Under the pieces are notes generated by a model. That model had not been told where the DNA came from and searched no databases. It saw nothing but the letters and a program-made list of their open reading frames with translations. The position numbers and the translations under genes were made by a program. A DNA stretch of 64,000 nucleotides from Lepisosteus oculatus (taxonomy: Eukaryota > Chordata > Actinopteri > Semionotiformes > Lepisosteidae), in NCBI RefSeq assembly GCF_040954835.1, contig NC_090711.1, forward strand, positions 6,765,501-6,829,500, read 5' to 3'. Below are positions 39,801 to 54,800 of the stretch, piece after piece (within the stretch, counting starts at the first letter, position 1; each line of letters starts with the position of its first letter).

Positions 39801-42800
39801 CCTTCCTCAATACAACTGCAGTTAAAAGCTTTTCAATAGTACATTTTACATTTTTTATACTGTCCTTATTGAATAGATAGGTTTTTTTATGAAGAGGACA
39901 GAGGAATCAATAACATCAGTTCACTTAATACCTTCTGTTGTTCCACTAAAAAAGACTGAAACTCTTCTAGAGTGACTTTATGCTGATCTGGTCTTTCTGC
40001 ATATCTGTAAGAAAGAAACAAATGTAATTAATTTCCTAGGAATGGGCAAAGTAACTTTTATGTCCTGAAACATATCCAAATAAATAGAAATAAAAAGCAT
40101 CAAAGTAAATCTAAAATGTCAGTTCCAGGCAAGGGCTGTATCACTGCCAGGAGAAGAGCCCTCTCCCTCCATGTTGTTCGTTTCTGCTCCCTGGAGGGAT
40201 GGGGCTGGTGCCACCTCTATCGCTATTCCCACAAGCCCTTCCAGATCCTTTAGTAGGCCACTCTCCTCTGTCTACAACTTAAAACATTCTACTGACTACC
40301 AAGACACATTATTACTAATAAAAGAAATCCATCATTCCTGAATTTGTGGCATTCTATCACAAAGGGCACGAAGATTTTACATGTGCTTTTCTGCTAAAAA
40401 AAAAACATTCTTGGGGGAGCGCTGCATGATTTTGCCCAGTATGATTCTAAGCGGGCTTCTAAGATTCAGCTTCTATTGAGCTCAACACACCACAGCAGCA
40501 GTGCACAGAGAAACTGCTGAGGTTTTCCCATCTCTTTTTACACTTTACAGTCTTGTAACGGGATGGTTTGTTTCAGGCACTGGTTTGTGTCCTGTGTTTT
40601 TTTTTTAAGTTGAGCACTCTTTCTCTTGATGACCTCGTTAGGGGCAAACCAATTATTGTTGTTTTTACAAAGTCAGTTATCATCATACTTTAACAGACCT
40701 TGAGGCAGTTTGGTGACTAACAGAGCCGCATAGCTAAGCTTACAAGTTCTAGTAATTATTCCCCACATTCCACCACACGATTAAATACTTACACTATAAC
40801 CTGGACTACAGTTCAACATATTTGCCCCGCTTCCCTGTTTTATGGAAATAACATCTAGGGAATTATGCAACCGTCACTCATTACAGAGGTTTGCACACAC
40901 CCAACATGTCAGTGATGGAGGGACACCTCAAGAATAACCTGGCCTACCCAAGCCCCCCTGAACACCTGCAGCACACAGCTGTGTGCCACTACGTGAAACA
41001 TCCCAGCCAGAGGGCTAACGACACAGGCCAGGCTAAGACAGGCGATGTGCCAATTACTAGGCTCCGTGTTCCTGACAAATGGACCTCTTACTGTTTTTAG
41101 CCAGTCATCCATAGGAAAGTTTTAAAACAGGAATCAAATGTGTAAACTTACTTTTGGAGGAAAGGAATGTCCATCTACAAAAAAAGCAAACAGATGTGTC
41201 AGTATCTCACCTAAATAATTACAAATGATCAGATCGCAATGAATGCAGTAAGTTCACTGCTTCCCACACCTTTTACACTCACATTGTGAGATTTGCTTTG
41301 TAGAGGTCAGCAGCAACACTGAACAATACATGGTAAACGTTTTGGTCATACTGTACTTAATTTCCAAACTTCAATTTCATAACAAGCAGCAGTATTTTCC
41401 AATATTTCTCCTTCTGTGTCAGTTTCAAATACAATTAGGACACTAATGCCAGTGACAGTCTAGTGATAATAAGTGATTACAATACTCTAAGTGCCTATCA
41501 TATAACAAAGTCTGATTCAAATCTGATGGATTATTGTAAGCAATCTGTTAGTTATCATCATGTCATCAACATTAATATTAAAGCTTCTTTAAAAAATAAG
41601 CATTACCTTATGTATTATCTGAGTGAAATAAACAAATGTAGAATAAGACTGTACATTTACTATTTGAGAGTTTCCTTACAGAAAAGATCCTGGTAGCCCT
41701 AATTATTTATTCAATAATACAAAAAGTAATCCCAAAGTAATCCCATATGATGCATGAAGTGACTCAACTGGAGTAGTATAACAGATTAAAATACAGATTA
41801 CAGTCCAAATTAAATATTGCATATTTAAAAATCCATAAGAAATGTAACTTTATAGCAGAACAATGGAGCAGCTTTCATTCAGCTTGTTCTTTCAAAAAGC
41901 ACACCTTCCTTTCCTCATTGTAACAATTTCCCTTGCTACAAAAAGCACCGTGGCTTGTGCTAAATTAATGCAACAATACTACCAGTGAAACTAAGCAAGC
42001 CATTAGCTGCACAGCTTCAAAGTCAAGAATATTATGACGTCTTTCCGATTTATGAGATTTGAACCCAGACCTTAATTCCCCAGTGATTCAGCAAAGTGCA
42101 ATTTACGCCAAGACCCAGAAACTGTGAGGAACTGGACTGAAGCAGCAACTCAACAGCAGACAGACTCTTATAACTGGATAGTTTTAAATGGCAACCTCTA
42201 GAAGCACAACAAGCAATGAGCCAGGCAAAATTAAAAGTTGTGTATCTCCTCATAAGTTCAAAAGTGTTCTTCACACTACAGTAGCACACATATAAACCCA
42301 GGCACTCACAGACCCAATCACAATTCTTTTAGATGATTAGTCGTGAAACACACGGTTCTTTGCACGCCACTTGTGCATCTGCGGCTTAATGGCTTTTACC
42401 AGAAGGTCTCCTACATTTTAAACCTGTAGGTATTGATTTCAGAGCCGAGGAGGATGAACAGAAAACTGGGGGGGGGTAGAGTGGTTTGGATTAAAATATT
42501 CTGCTTGCATGAAAGCCATATCTGTCTCCCCTGTGCTTTGGGAGCCCTTCTTGTGAATTCAACATTACTCGGAATACATGATCACACACAGCCCACTTGG
42601 TGCAGGAGCGATCTGTTTCTCCATCTCGGAACAGCAATGTCACTGTAATCAAAGAAGCTCTGAATCCAGACAGGCATAACCTGAGCTGAACTTCGCCTAT
42701 TTGGGTTCATTATTTAAGGCTCACAGACAGAAGTATTACTTGCAGCCTTGTAGTGTGATCTGATCAGCTCTCAAAAGAGCTAAGCAAGGCTGAGATCCCC

Positions 42801-45800
42801 TGCACCCAAATACCCCATTACGGAAACCACAGACACTGTTATGGGAGGTGCTGTCCTACAGATAACCTGTTAAACGAGCTCCTGATTACCATGAACTATG
42901 GCAAAGTTTTTAAAAGCAGGGTGTGAACCTCAGTCTCAACTAAATTCCACTCCGGGTGTGCATAATCTAGCCTCCCTAAATTCTAAGGCTGGCTCAAGGG
43001 GTGAAGTCATTTCTCACTTTTCCTCCTGATCTGCGGTGTAGTAGGGCTGTTGTCTGCCGTGTGTGTCAACCAGGTCAAAACCAAAAACAGCTTCACTTCG
43101 CTTTTCTCACCCCATTCCCTCAGCTCCTCAGATTAACTTACAGACTGCTGGGCATCAAACATCAGGCTACGATACAGCTGGGCAAACTGACTGTAGGTGA
43201 CGTCCCCGTTTCTGAGCTCCACATCCTGAAAAAGACACACACATACAAGAATGCTGCATGTAACAAAGTTTAGGAAAAATCATTCTTGTTAGTATCATGT
43301 TACGCTGAAAAAACACTTCAATATAATGCATCATTTAATAGCTAGGTACACAACGTGAACACCAAGAGCTTGTATTTCAAATTTTCGCTGGCAGTAGCAA
43401 AAAAAAACTATTTTAAAAATGGAACCTTTGAAATGAGACCTGATAAACCTGACCTCCAGAAATTACTTATTCTTTACAAATTAATGTACAGTTATGTCCA
43501 CTCAGAGCCCATTTACCATGACCCAACAGGAATGGCTGATATTACAGCTCATTCAGTAAGGCTGAGGTGATTACGAATGCTTCAAAAACCTGTTCCTTTC
43601 CTTATTTGTCCATGAACCACTAGGTTTCACTCATCTTCCAGATAAGCAGTCCATAAAGGGATATATGTTACAAGTACTAAAGAACTGCACTGTCATTCTA
43701 CACCCATTTAGAACCTAACCCATCTTTCTTTTGGCCCAGATGCATTACCGGAAATTTCTCACGGAGAAACCTCATGTTCGGGACCCTGTAGTTGACTTGG
43801 CTCAGCATGTTCTTCAGATCCTTACAGGAAATCCTGAAACAAAATAACGGTTTTTATAAACCATCATAATGTTTCTGACCAAACAAACACAGGGGATGTT
43901 CACATCTTGAATATGGTCAATGGTGCACCTTTCACAGTATCTTTAGCAGTAATTTGCTTGACTTTTTTTTTTAATGTACACTTCTTGCTCCTTAGCCTCT
44001 TCTTATTTAGGGTTCCCAATAAATACAGGACAAGAACCTGACATAGGACCTACACATGTGTAGTGACACAACGGAAGAGTACCATTTCGACTTCGCTGGA
44101 TCCTGAGCAGTGATCAGCTCACCCCAGACAATGAACAGGAGGTCTTATTAATTATTCAGCACATTTCCTGCATCAGGATATCGAGCTAAATTCTACTCAG
44201 GGCTCAGGAAGCCTGGCAACCTCTAGTTAAAAAAAACTGACAGCACAAAAAAAAAAGAAATCGACATCTGTCTGTGATGTGAGCTCAAAGACTCAATAAT
44301 TGTGCTGACATACCGAAAGGGTGAATGAGTTCCTGTTAATTCTGTATAATGACACATCTTGGGAAATCTGGGGCTGATGCATCTTTGCATCTGTTAGTAC
44401 AATGAGAGGTAACGGTATGCATTTCACTCAGTACTGCCTCATTCGTGCAACATGATGCTTCAGGACTCGGGAGTCTGAAGCTGAATTTCAAGGACGCCGG
44501 CAACAGCGCAGTGCGAAAGGGAAATCCTCCCAGAGCACCAATAACCTTCAGCCGCCCCACGCTTAATCCAGGTGCTGACTGCAGTCTGGAAAGAACAGGG
44601 CCAGCAGGTCACTGGCATCTGGAATAAAGCTGCAGGCTCTGACAGGATCTTTCGGTCTCCGCTAACTCCTGCTCTCCCCTCTCCTCCTCCTGAGGACGTG
44701 GCACCAGGAGCTGGCTTGCAACTCTGTATGTGACCACTGACCGACAGCTGCATCTTCACCCGGCCTTCTCCCCACAAGCAACAATATCGTTAACACCCCC
44801 CACCCACGCATGACCAAAAACATGGGGGCGGAGCGGGGTTTTAACAAGGCTGTGCCTTTTTGCAAGAAAAAAAGAAACCTTTGGGACCGTGTCCTCTTGT
44901 GAGCATACACAATCCAACAAGCAATAGAAATAGGTAACAGCTAAGCAGCTCTGCAAAACTGCAGCTAAATTAAACCCAGTTTTAAACACTTTGGAATTCA
45001 ATTGATAAACCTATGGGGCTTGTCCCAGGCGATTTTGTTTTGCACAAAAGCAAGCTAGAAACCTAGCAAAGAAACATAATTAAGTTAGGTTACAAACAGT
45101 TAATTATTCTCCACATGGCTTCATGTGGTGTGTAGGCCAAAGCAGGCTTCACAATGGGAAGAGAACAGACAGGAACTGGAAGAGTTATGGGTTGTGTGCT
45201 CACACACCCCCCACCACCACCACCATTCAACACAGACACACTCCCCCTCTCTTGGCAGACAGCCAGAAAAGCGCCCATCTCAGCGTGTTCATTCATAAAA
45301 TCACTCACGGAGCCATCTAGCAACAGGAGACATGGGAGTTACATCTGATCTTCGGCAAATGGAAGGAAACCAGGTTCACAACAACAGAGCAGAGCTTTTA
45401 ACTGTAGGCATGCTAAAAATAACCTTTTAGCTGCCAAGCTTGCTCAATCTGAGATCAGTACGCAATGTCTGAACTCAAGTATGACAGTTTTTCTTGTACA
45501 GTATAAATCCTTATGTCCTTATGAAAACCTCCAGTCTCTCTCTCGCTCTGTTCTAACCAAAAATAACCTGAGTCTTACACAGGAATTCAGTTAATTATTC
45601 CACACTTACTATATACCCTGTGGTTAGACGGGGACAAGATAAAGACCAGAGGAAAAGGAGAATAGTATCTATTCATCAGTCCTCGCTATGTAATGCTAAA
45701 ACAAAACAAGTGTGTCCTCACTATCACTTGATTTAAACAGAAAATGACAAAACGCTTGTAACTTGTTGAACAGCAGTATGAGGAAAAACATTCAAATCTC

Positions 45801-48800
45801 TATGTTTAACCATGTGATTTAAAAACAATGCAGTTTTGATAAGATTTACCGATTTACCATTTATTTCCCTTTAAATTTTACATTTCAGGAAAGCCGGAAT
45901 TTACTTACTTTTCTTCCCGGTTCCGATCAATTGCATAGAATTGTTTCCGTAACCACCTGAAAGAAAAGGGAGATTTTTACAATTGGTAGTCTGACTGCCA
46001 TGATAGCATGCCGAAATCCAAAAATCTTAGCTATTTAGACATGACTCATGATGCTGTTTCCTCCACAACACAGTCTAGAACTGTGTTGGCCTATAAACTC
46101 ATAAGTATCTTATAGTACCCATTCACATTACCAAGAACAAAGATCAAGATATAAAAGGAAGTGAAATCTTCGAAATAGTTCTCTTCCACGTATGACATGT
46201 GTACACCACCCCCCCTCCAGGGCAATCCCACAAATTCTAAGTCAATTCCCAAGAGCCCACCTCTCGATTTGCAGGGGTGTGGAGGCCTTGAGTGTGTCTG
46301 CCACCAGCCAGTTCAAGCCCTTCACCCACATCGTCATCTCCTCATCTGACGTGGCTGCCAATCAAGGAGAGAAAAGCTCAGACACCGAGCTTGACCACAA
46401 ACGACTGCCCTCACTACAAACGGCAGCACTTCCTTCAAATCCTGGTCAGTACAATCCAGTACAGGTTAATACATGGTTGTGAATAAAGAAAATAATTTTA
46501 CCTTGCAACAGCTGAATCATTGAAACTAAAAATGATTGATTTAACAAGCTGAAAACGTAAAATATAGTAACAGGTAAAAATGGACAGACCTGGCACAACG
46601 TATATCGATATACAAATACTTACGTACAGAGTAATAGCAGGTTCTAGCACATCTATCTGCGTTCTACACACTTTGAAATGACTCAAAGAAATTGATTTCA
46701 AAACCCAACAGGTGAGGCAACGTTAACTTTATCTAAATAGATTCTAATGCATTAAGTCAGGGTGTTGCCAGGACCATACAATTAAACATCTTAGATTAAG
46801 ACAGATAAGAGATCTACCAATTTAACTTTAACCTTAACAGTCATCGCAATACGTTTATGAACTTTTTATATAAATCGTTACCCCAGATAATGAAATCACA
46901 GACTTCTCAGTTTGCCAAGCATCCTGAAAGGACTGCAGAGTAACATCTTAAATGAGATGGTTGAGATGAGGTTTTAAACTGTTCACACTAAATGACTATT
47001 CTTTAGATTAGCTGCTGTACCACATTAATATTCCTAAATCATATCAAAATAATCGGGTTTCTTGGCTGTGAAATAAGAAGGAACTGTAACGGTGGAGCCT
47101 ACCTGCCAGGCTGAGAGCCTTGAGGCGGAATTCAGGGCCATAGAGGATGACGAAACAGTGGGCCTGGTCAGAGCGCACAGAGGAGTCCTCGATGTAGCGC
47201 TCAAAATCCCGGGAACTCCTGCCGGGTCGGATCTCTTTAATCTCCCGGATATCAACTAAGTGGAAGAGGAAAAAATAAACCTTGGTTTTCACAGGATGGG
47301 TTTTGGATACTCTCGCTCGTTCTCTGTGCTTTCTTAGGTAAAAAAAAAAGTGTTTCCTAAGGTTTGCGAGAAAAGCTAAGTGTGTCCCAACTGTCAGGGA
47401 TCCTGTACAAAGTCCAATGATTATATCCTAATATCGCAGCTACTGTATTCTGAAAAACCACTGGAACATGTTCTATACCAAATGCAATGCTTTGTAAATG
47501 TGATCATGTATAGTCTTTCATCTTCTTAATTTGACCCCTCCCCCATTCAGAGCAGCCCAGATGCCCAAACACGAAGACCACAAGGATCATCGGCCTACTA
47601 AGGGGGCATCAAGAGAATCTCACAGAACACGCAGTGCAAACCTTTCCAAACTGTGAGGCAAACATAAAGGCACAATCCAGGAAACACACTCCGTGTTTGC
47701 AGGAGCACGCCATCGCCTAAAAGGACTACATCTCTCTGGAAGAGAGAAGTTCAAAAAGGAACTATAAATTAGAAAATATCCACTTATCAGGGTGGGACAA
47801 AAGTGCAATCAGAAACCACAGCAGTGCATCGCCACCGAGCAAAGCAGGAAGCCTGTGGTCCTCAATTCTCAGGTCTTTTGCTCTGTCAAAAATTCCCAAG
47901 AGTGTAGGTTACAAGTCTGAGCGGTTTTGTGGTTACAAGTACAACCATTATTCACAGGAAGACAAGCATCGATGGCGTTAGTAAATAACCAGAATTTAAA
48001 AAAAAATTAGGAGAATGAAAGTAGTTCCTACATGATTCAAAAATAATTTCCATGTGATTTAACACCACCATCTCTAAAAACACAATATCAAGAGCAAGGC
48101 CAGCCAACCCACAATTCAGAGGGGAACTGGTTGCTCGGAACACCACTTGCCTCCTGACAGTAACACTATTTCTGGCAGTGCAAAAAACCTGACGGGTTTC
48201 TTTTCAAGATTTAAATTCCATTATTTCTGTAAAAGGCAATCAAAGAGGATCTATGGGACCTAGATTTTGTTTCTTCCACTTTCCAAGGACTGTAGGAGTT
48301 TTAGGATTAAGATGTCACCAGCTCTCAAGCAGTGCAAACTGAAGCATCGCAGACTCCTCTTGCACAGGGTGTAAGAACCCCTCAAAGCCCTGTGACTCTA
48401 TAACATTGGCCTTGGGTGTTTATTTAAACAGAGCTTTTTTGTCATACATTGTAACCAAGGGGATGTCTCTTCATTTTGGGAGGAGGAAGACAGAGGTTAA
48501 AACTGCTATTTAATAGGCAGCTTTGCCTCCATTTACAGAGCATGCAAAACAGAAACTGTATAAATGATGTCAAAGACAGTTGCATGCATAATCATCTTTC
48601 ATGTTTATTAAGAGGATTTCTTGCTATATGGTAGACCATACCAGAAAAAGAATACTGTTCAACAAGGTATGGAGAAAGGCCCGTTCATTTTTCTGTTTAA
48701 TATACAGCATATTATGTTGCATCTTTGCATGTGCTCCACAGTTAACTCCCACACCAGCTTCTAGTGCTAACCCCTTCTAGTTCTGCAGGTAATTTTTTGT

Positions 48801-51800
48801 ATCCACCACACAGTGCAGATAACTCCACTTGCTCACAGCAGCTGTGCAAACAGCAACAGGCACCGAAGCTGCTCGACTCTGAAAAACAGGAGCTCGCAAT
48901 TCAGAGACTGATGTTTACATCCACACCGACATTAATTCACAGGTACAAAAATGAGAGAAACGAAAATGAAGGCAAGGCACAATTTGTGCACAAATATTAA
49001 AGATGAGTGGGACAATTGGGTTTGCCATTTATTTTATTTCTGAGAGTTCATGAGAAGCAGACAAAATCTACCATCTTCAATGTGGGTACAGAGAAATGCA
49101 TTAGCCTGCACTAAGTTAACATCTCTCCTTCTTCCTGCGTTAACCACATTTCCTGTGCTGCTGGGTTACCTACATAGAGTTGATTAGTTGATACAGGCAA
49201 GAAGGTGTACTTAGAACAGTGTGAGGAACAAAACTGAATACATACAATCTCCTTGTCTTTTCCATGACAGACTTCAAAAATGGCCAAGCTCTGACCACAG
49301 ACATACATTATCACGAGCCTGATTTTACAGACATTATCACGATACCTGTCTTACTACTACTATACTATTATTGTTTGATATGATGTTCACCCAATACTAC
49401 GGACATAACACAGTCCTTGGTTTCCACATGTTTTGCCATCAGAAAAACTGTCTTATAGACAATGAAACTTGTTACTTATTTAAGCAGTCTTTAGCATCTC
49501 AGAATGGTACTTTAACTGCAACAGCTTTTATCTACTTCAGTACATTCAAAGTATCTTCCAGAACAGAAAGTCAGAAACCCAGCTAACCATACTGTTACCA
49601 TTTGAGTTTGCTTCTGTATGGAATCCCATACAGCAAAATAAAAAAACGCTGTGATGTTGCTGCTGAACACCTTTTGCCTTTTGCTAATATTCGGTCACAA
49701 AAGGTATATTTGAATTCTACCTTGCAACAGTCTCTAGTTTAATCGAACACTGTGTGCTCTCAAAATTAACAAATACTGTTACAATAGCAAAATCAAATTT
49801 GTTTTGTAATGCTTTTCATGCCAGCATATCCCAGAATTACAACATACACACAGCCCTGCTGGAACAAAGGATAGTACAAATTACAAAAAAAAAACTGAAA
49901 TCAAAACAGTGGATTTTGCTACTGGAATGGAAATTAATATTTGATTCCACGCTTTAAACATTTTACAGAAATTCACATGAAAAATGTTTCTAGCCGCTAA
50001 CGGAAAAACAAACATTCAGTGTGTGCTACGTTTTATCAGCGCCATCAAAACAACTGTTCAGAAAATTCTTCTTTGCCATTTTCATTTCCTCAGCTTTCAA
50101 CTGCAAAAATAGAACTATGTATAAACGTAAAGAGGAAAAAAAAGAGGGCCCGAAATGCTAAGAAAACAAATTTCAAGGTCATGTTCTACATATGCATGAA
50201 AAAAAATAAAAATTTCACCTCCCACCAATATTATGATCATAATTTCCACTGCATGGATATAGCGTCAGACTACAAACACCCCAGGTCAGCCCACGATTAC
50301 ACACAGCAGTCATACTTGGGGTTTTCCCCAAGTACCAGTTATAAAATTAATAGTACACCGATAACCCCATAATTGCACCAAAGAGAAATTCAATGCACAC
50401 ACTACTGACATCAACATAAATGTGCACGTACACAACAGTCAGTACCTGGGTCTTGACAGATTCCACAAACAAAAAGCTTCCTGAAGCTAATGTTTTTGAT
50501 CACTTTCATTTTCCTTAGAATTTCCCCTTTAAAATGTATTAAGTGCTACGAATTTCTGCACATCTCAACTGTATAGCAAATGCCAAAATAAATACAATAC
50601 CAATCACACATTAAAAGGTTCCCGAGCAGACACTGGTCATTAACTGGAAAAAAAATCAGCTCTTGGTTTCATGAAGGACAATACTTATTCGGCTCACTAA
50701 TAACACCTTGATGGCCAGCAATAGTGGGAAGCTGACACCTCTGAAGCCATCTGATCTTTCCACTACGTATCACGGGAAACTGCTTGATCTTCTGAAACAG
50801 TGGTGACCAACACTAGCCCTGGAATTCCGTTCCTTCACTTGCAGGTCTTTTGAGTCATCTCATCTCAAGTCAGTAACTCCCCAAAGGCTAAGACTTTGCA
50901 ATACACAAAGAAAAGAGTTAGATTATAAAACAGAGATGACAAGATCCCCTGCAGCTCCAGAGGGCAAGCAATCAAACACCATCCAAATTTGTGCTGATCT
51001 GTCGGGCCAGTGGCAATGAACAGAATCCATCTTCTTTCCATTCCATCAGTACTTCTATATACCGAAATCTTTAACTATGAGGACCAGCTAGCTTTTTTTG
51101 CTAGTCTAAAAACATTTGTTTTTCCGGCACTAATCCAACATCATTTAGGTCACTTCTCCCCACGATGAAATAAATGTTATTCTGGTGTACCTCAGGGATC
51201 AGTTTTGGGACTAAAGTTATTTTGTGTTGCTTCTGGGAAATCTAATCTGAGACATTGCTTTATTTTTTAACTGTTAGGCAAGAGAAACCCATCTCTTAAC
51301 ACATCCCTCTGTAATTAAGTTCTTATCTTAAATACAGACAGATTTCCTGTCTTAAGTCCCAAACACATTTCCTTTGGCTTCTCTGAGATAAAACAGGTAA
51401 TTCTGTTTGGTACAAATTACCTTCCTTTGATGTTCTACTCGTCAGCTATCAATTATGACTGACTTTTTCAAGTCAGTTATTAGAAACCCAGATATTGTTC
51501 CCACCTAAATTTGACTGATGTGGGAGGAATGTTTGTAAAATGTGTGCATTTTTGTGCATTGCATTTATTTGCATCTTGCAGCCTACATCCTGAAAATGAT
51601 AACTGATTCAAATAGACATTAACAAGGATTCAGGCTAGAAACAACACTTCTCCTGTTCTGGACATACAAATAATTACACCACTCACTTCCATCATTTTGA
51701 GGTGCTCTCTCTTTGCACCCCTGTCTGTATCCTTAAGAAACTTTACAAGGATTTGTGCAATTTTACAGGGTTTTTACAATAGAGGTACCATATTCATATG

Positions 51801-54800
51801 TAGGTTTAACATGTGTACTGTGCTTTTCTACATTGGACTATTAACAAACTCCCATGTGAAACAATAAACATGCACCAGAAGTACTTTTAGTGGGATGCCA
51901 TGGTATTCCCAGTAAAGGTACAATTAAGTTATGCTACACTTACTTTAAACAACCACGAAGATGTGGCAACATCACAGTGAAGCTTTACACAAAGATCAAA
52001 AATATATTACCCATTTACACAGTTACCAGGACCAGCCAGCATGACAGATCTGACATTCACATAAAGTGACTGAGGACTGAGAAGGTCGGGCCATTAGAAA
52101 TCCAGGTCCCTGCTTGTAAAACTTTGTCCCTGACAACACCATGATCTGTGTCTGCGTCTCTATTTACGTCACAGCTCGAGCCATTTCACTTCTGGGGATA
52201 CCTTTATGAAAACCTTTCCTGCCAAAGGCTCCATATAAAACTATACTGTAGAGTACCGTACATAGACAGTTACCAAATTCTATAAACCTAAATGAAGTTC
52301 AAGTCACAAAGTGTACGTACAAAGAAGGAGCTTTTTCTCCCCAAAAGGAAATGCGTTGTTTCTTCGGTAAAAAAGCATCACTATAATTTTACCTCCAAAA
52401 CAATAAAAACAGTATTTGCAACAGGAGTCTAACAGAAAACCAGAATGGCCTTATTAGAACAGCACTGGAAGACAAGCACTACTCAAATGTTTCTCTAATT
52501 TTAGTCCTATAATACTAGTTGTCCTGAAAAAATAAATTATTTTATCTTAATTAAGTGGCCACTTTCGATACACGCACCCTCATACAGTGCAGGTAACCTG
52601 GCCACTCTAGGTGTTTATCTTTTCCATCTGAATGTTTTTACTTGTGTTTAAACCAAAAGCTGGTCTTATTGAAAATTCAACCTTTTCCACCAGAAACAAA
52701 AGCCAGGAGGAGCCAAAGTGTTATGGGAATTTGAAATGAGACCTCAAAATCCAGCTGGGACATCTTTTATCGAACGCCTGGCACAAACAATCTTATGTAT
52801 TTAAAATATTTTTAAGATACTTGCAGATATAATAAAGACATATTTCAATATTTTAAAATAATCATGATTTTGATCATGAGTTACCACATGTATACAAACA
52901 TTGTCTCCATGATTTACATTTCTCCCTGTCTGGCCAGTAAGAAAGAGGAAGTCTGAGCAGAGTTTCCACAGCTGAAAGTGGAATTTATTGTTTACACAAC
53001 ACTGAAATTATGCACCTCGCACAACAGTTCACAAAATCTATATTCTGCCATACTAAATGACTTTACAGCCTGTCAAACATGCACAAAAGATTTTCTTTTT
53101 CTGTACAGCAGCAGTTAATGCAGCTAACTTTGAAGAGAAACAGACAACAGAAAGGAGAATAGCTTAGTTTCCTGCACAGCATCCTGTTAGGAAAAAGGTG
53201 TCATCAGCAATCCCACATCACTGAGTTAAAAAAGAAAAAAAAAGGTTTGAATGTGTTTTATCGCAAGGCCAAATGGATAGGAAATGGGTGAGCTCTGAAA
53301 ACTTTATAATGACCATGCTCAACTTCAAAACTTATTTCTGGACACAGATCACTAACCTTACTAATGCCTGGTCCACATTTACACAAGTAACTTTTAACAA
53401 ACAAGATAACTTTTTTTTTGCCAAGTATACAGAATTTGTTTTACTTCTGTTACAAAAGAACATCAAACTTTGGTCAGTGTCATTCCTGTCAGTCTTACAT
53501 GACGTCAGTGGCCATTTTCACTCCATTTTCACATTTAACTCCAAATACTATAAACTTTTACACTTAGGATAGTCTAACTGTCTGTGAATAGTTATGCATC
53601 ACACCACATAAATCAAAATTATATTTTGATTGGATTGCTGAAACTGTAAATTTTATTTTAAATCTGAAATTAGCCTAGCATGGAATTTTATAAACCCTTT
53701 CTACAAACATCATAACAGCAATAATACATGGTTAATAAAAAAATTAATTCTACAGAAAATTGCATAGGTACACATCTCTGGTCATAGTGTCCTGATACGC
53801 CGTTCAGAACATTTCTGGAACAACTAATCATCACAGTCTGTTGGGTTAAATGCAATAGGAGCATTAGTGGTACTGTTATAGACTGAGCGAGCCTCCAGCG
53901 TCATGGCAAATTCAGTTCAAGCATCATATTTGTGGCTGCATCCTTATTTGGAAGGGCTGTCTCAGGTATAATGCCAAGTACACACAAGTATCAAACACTA
54001 CGAAAAAGGGCCGCCCCCCCCTGACGTGGCAACCAGACTGAAGGAAGTGACATTTCCACAATCCAATCATTTAGCACAATGAGCTCTTTCACACTCTCCC
54101 CTAAACCTATGAAACATCATCTACAACCAACAAGCTACAAGCTACTAGATCCCAGTCACAGAACCACTGCATTCTGCACAACTGGACCTCATCTGGAGCT
54201 GCACAGGCCAACCATACATCAAAGCTCCTTTAATGGCAGTCTTGTGATGCAAGGGGATCTGTATATTTGTCAGACTGCAGGGCAGTATTGTCACTGCAAC
54301 AGGCTCATTACATGGCATAAGCCCAGTTTTCTGGTGGCCCCATCTCTTCGGCAGCCCTTTTTTCCCCCACAGGAATAGGTAGTTTTTTCTGAGACAATTC
54401 ACCCAGAAAATCCCATTGAACACATGTAAACAGCATAGCTGGTCAGGAGCCTAACGTAAAATGGAAGGTGGCACAACCTCTCCTTTAACCACAAGGATTA
54501 TAACGCTGCAGGTTATCAATGGTCTGCTAACAACGGGGGACACAGCACCGCAGTTCCATTGGTCTCCAAGACACTTCAGTATCTAACAACCAGAAATGGA
54601 CCTTCCTCAGCACAGCTTCGGGTTTATCGGGACTGACCCCAAGAGTAGAACAGAGGGCTTGACACACTGACATGGGCTGAACACCGAGTTGGAGATTTTC
54701 TCATCGTCCTGCAGTTTGCAACTGAGAAAAAAAACTGCAGCTTTCCTGCATTTATCATTTATTCATGAAGGACATAATTCAAGCTGTGGGTCTCTGCTGC

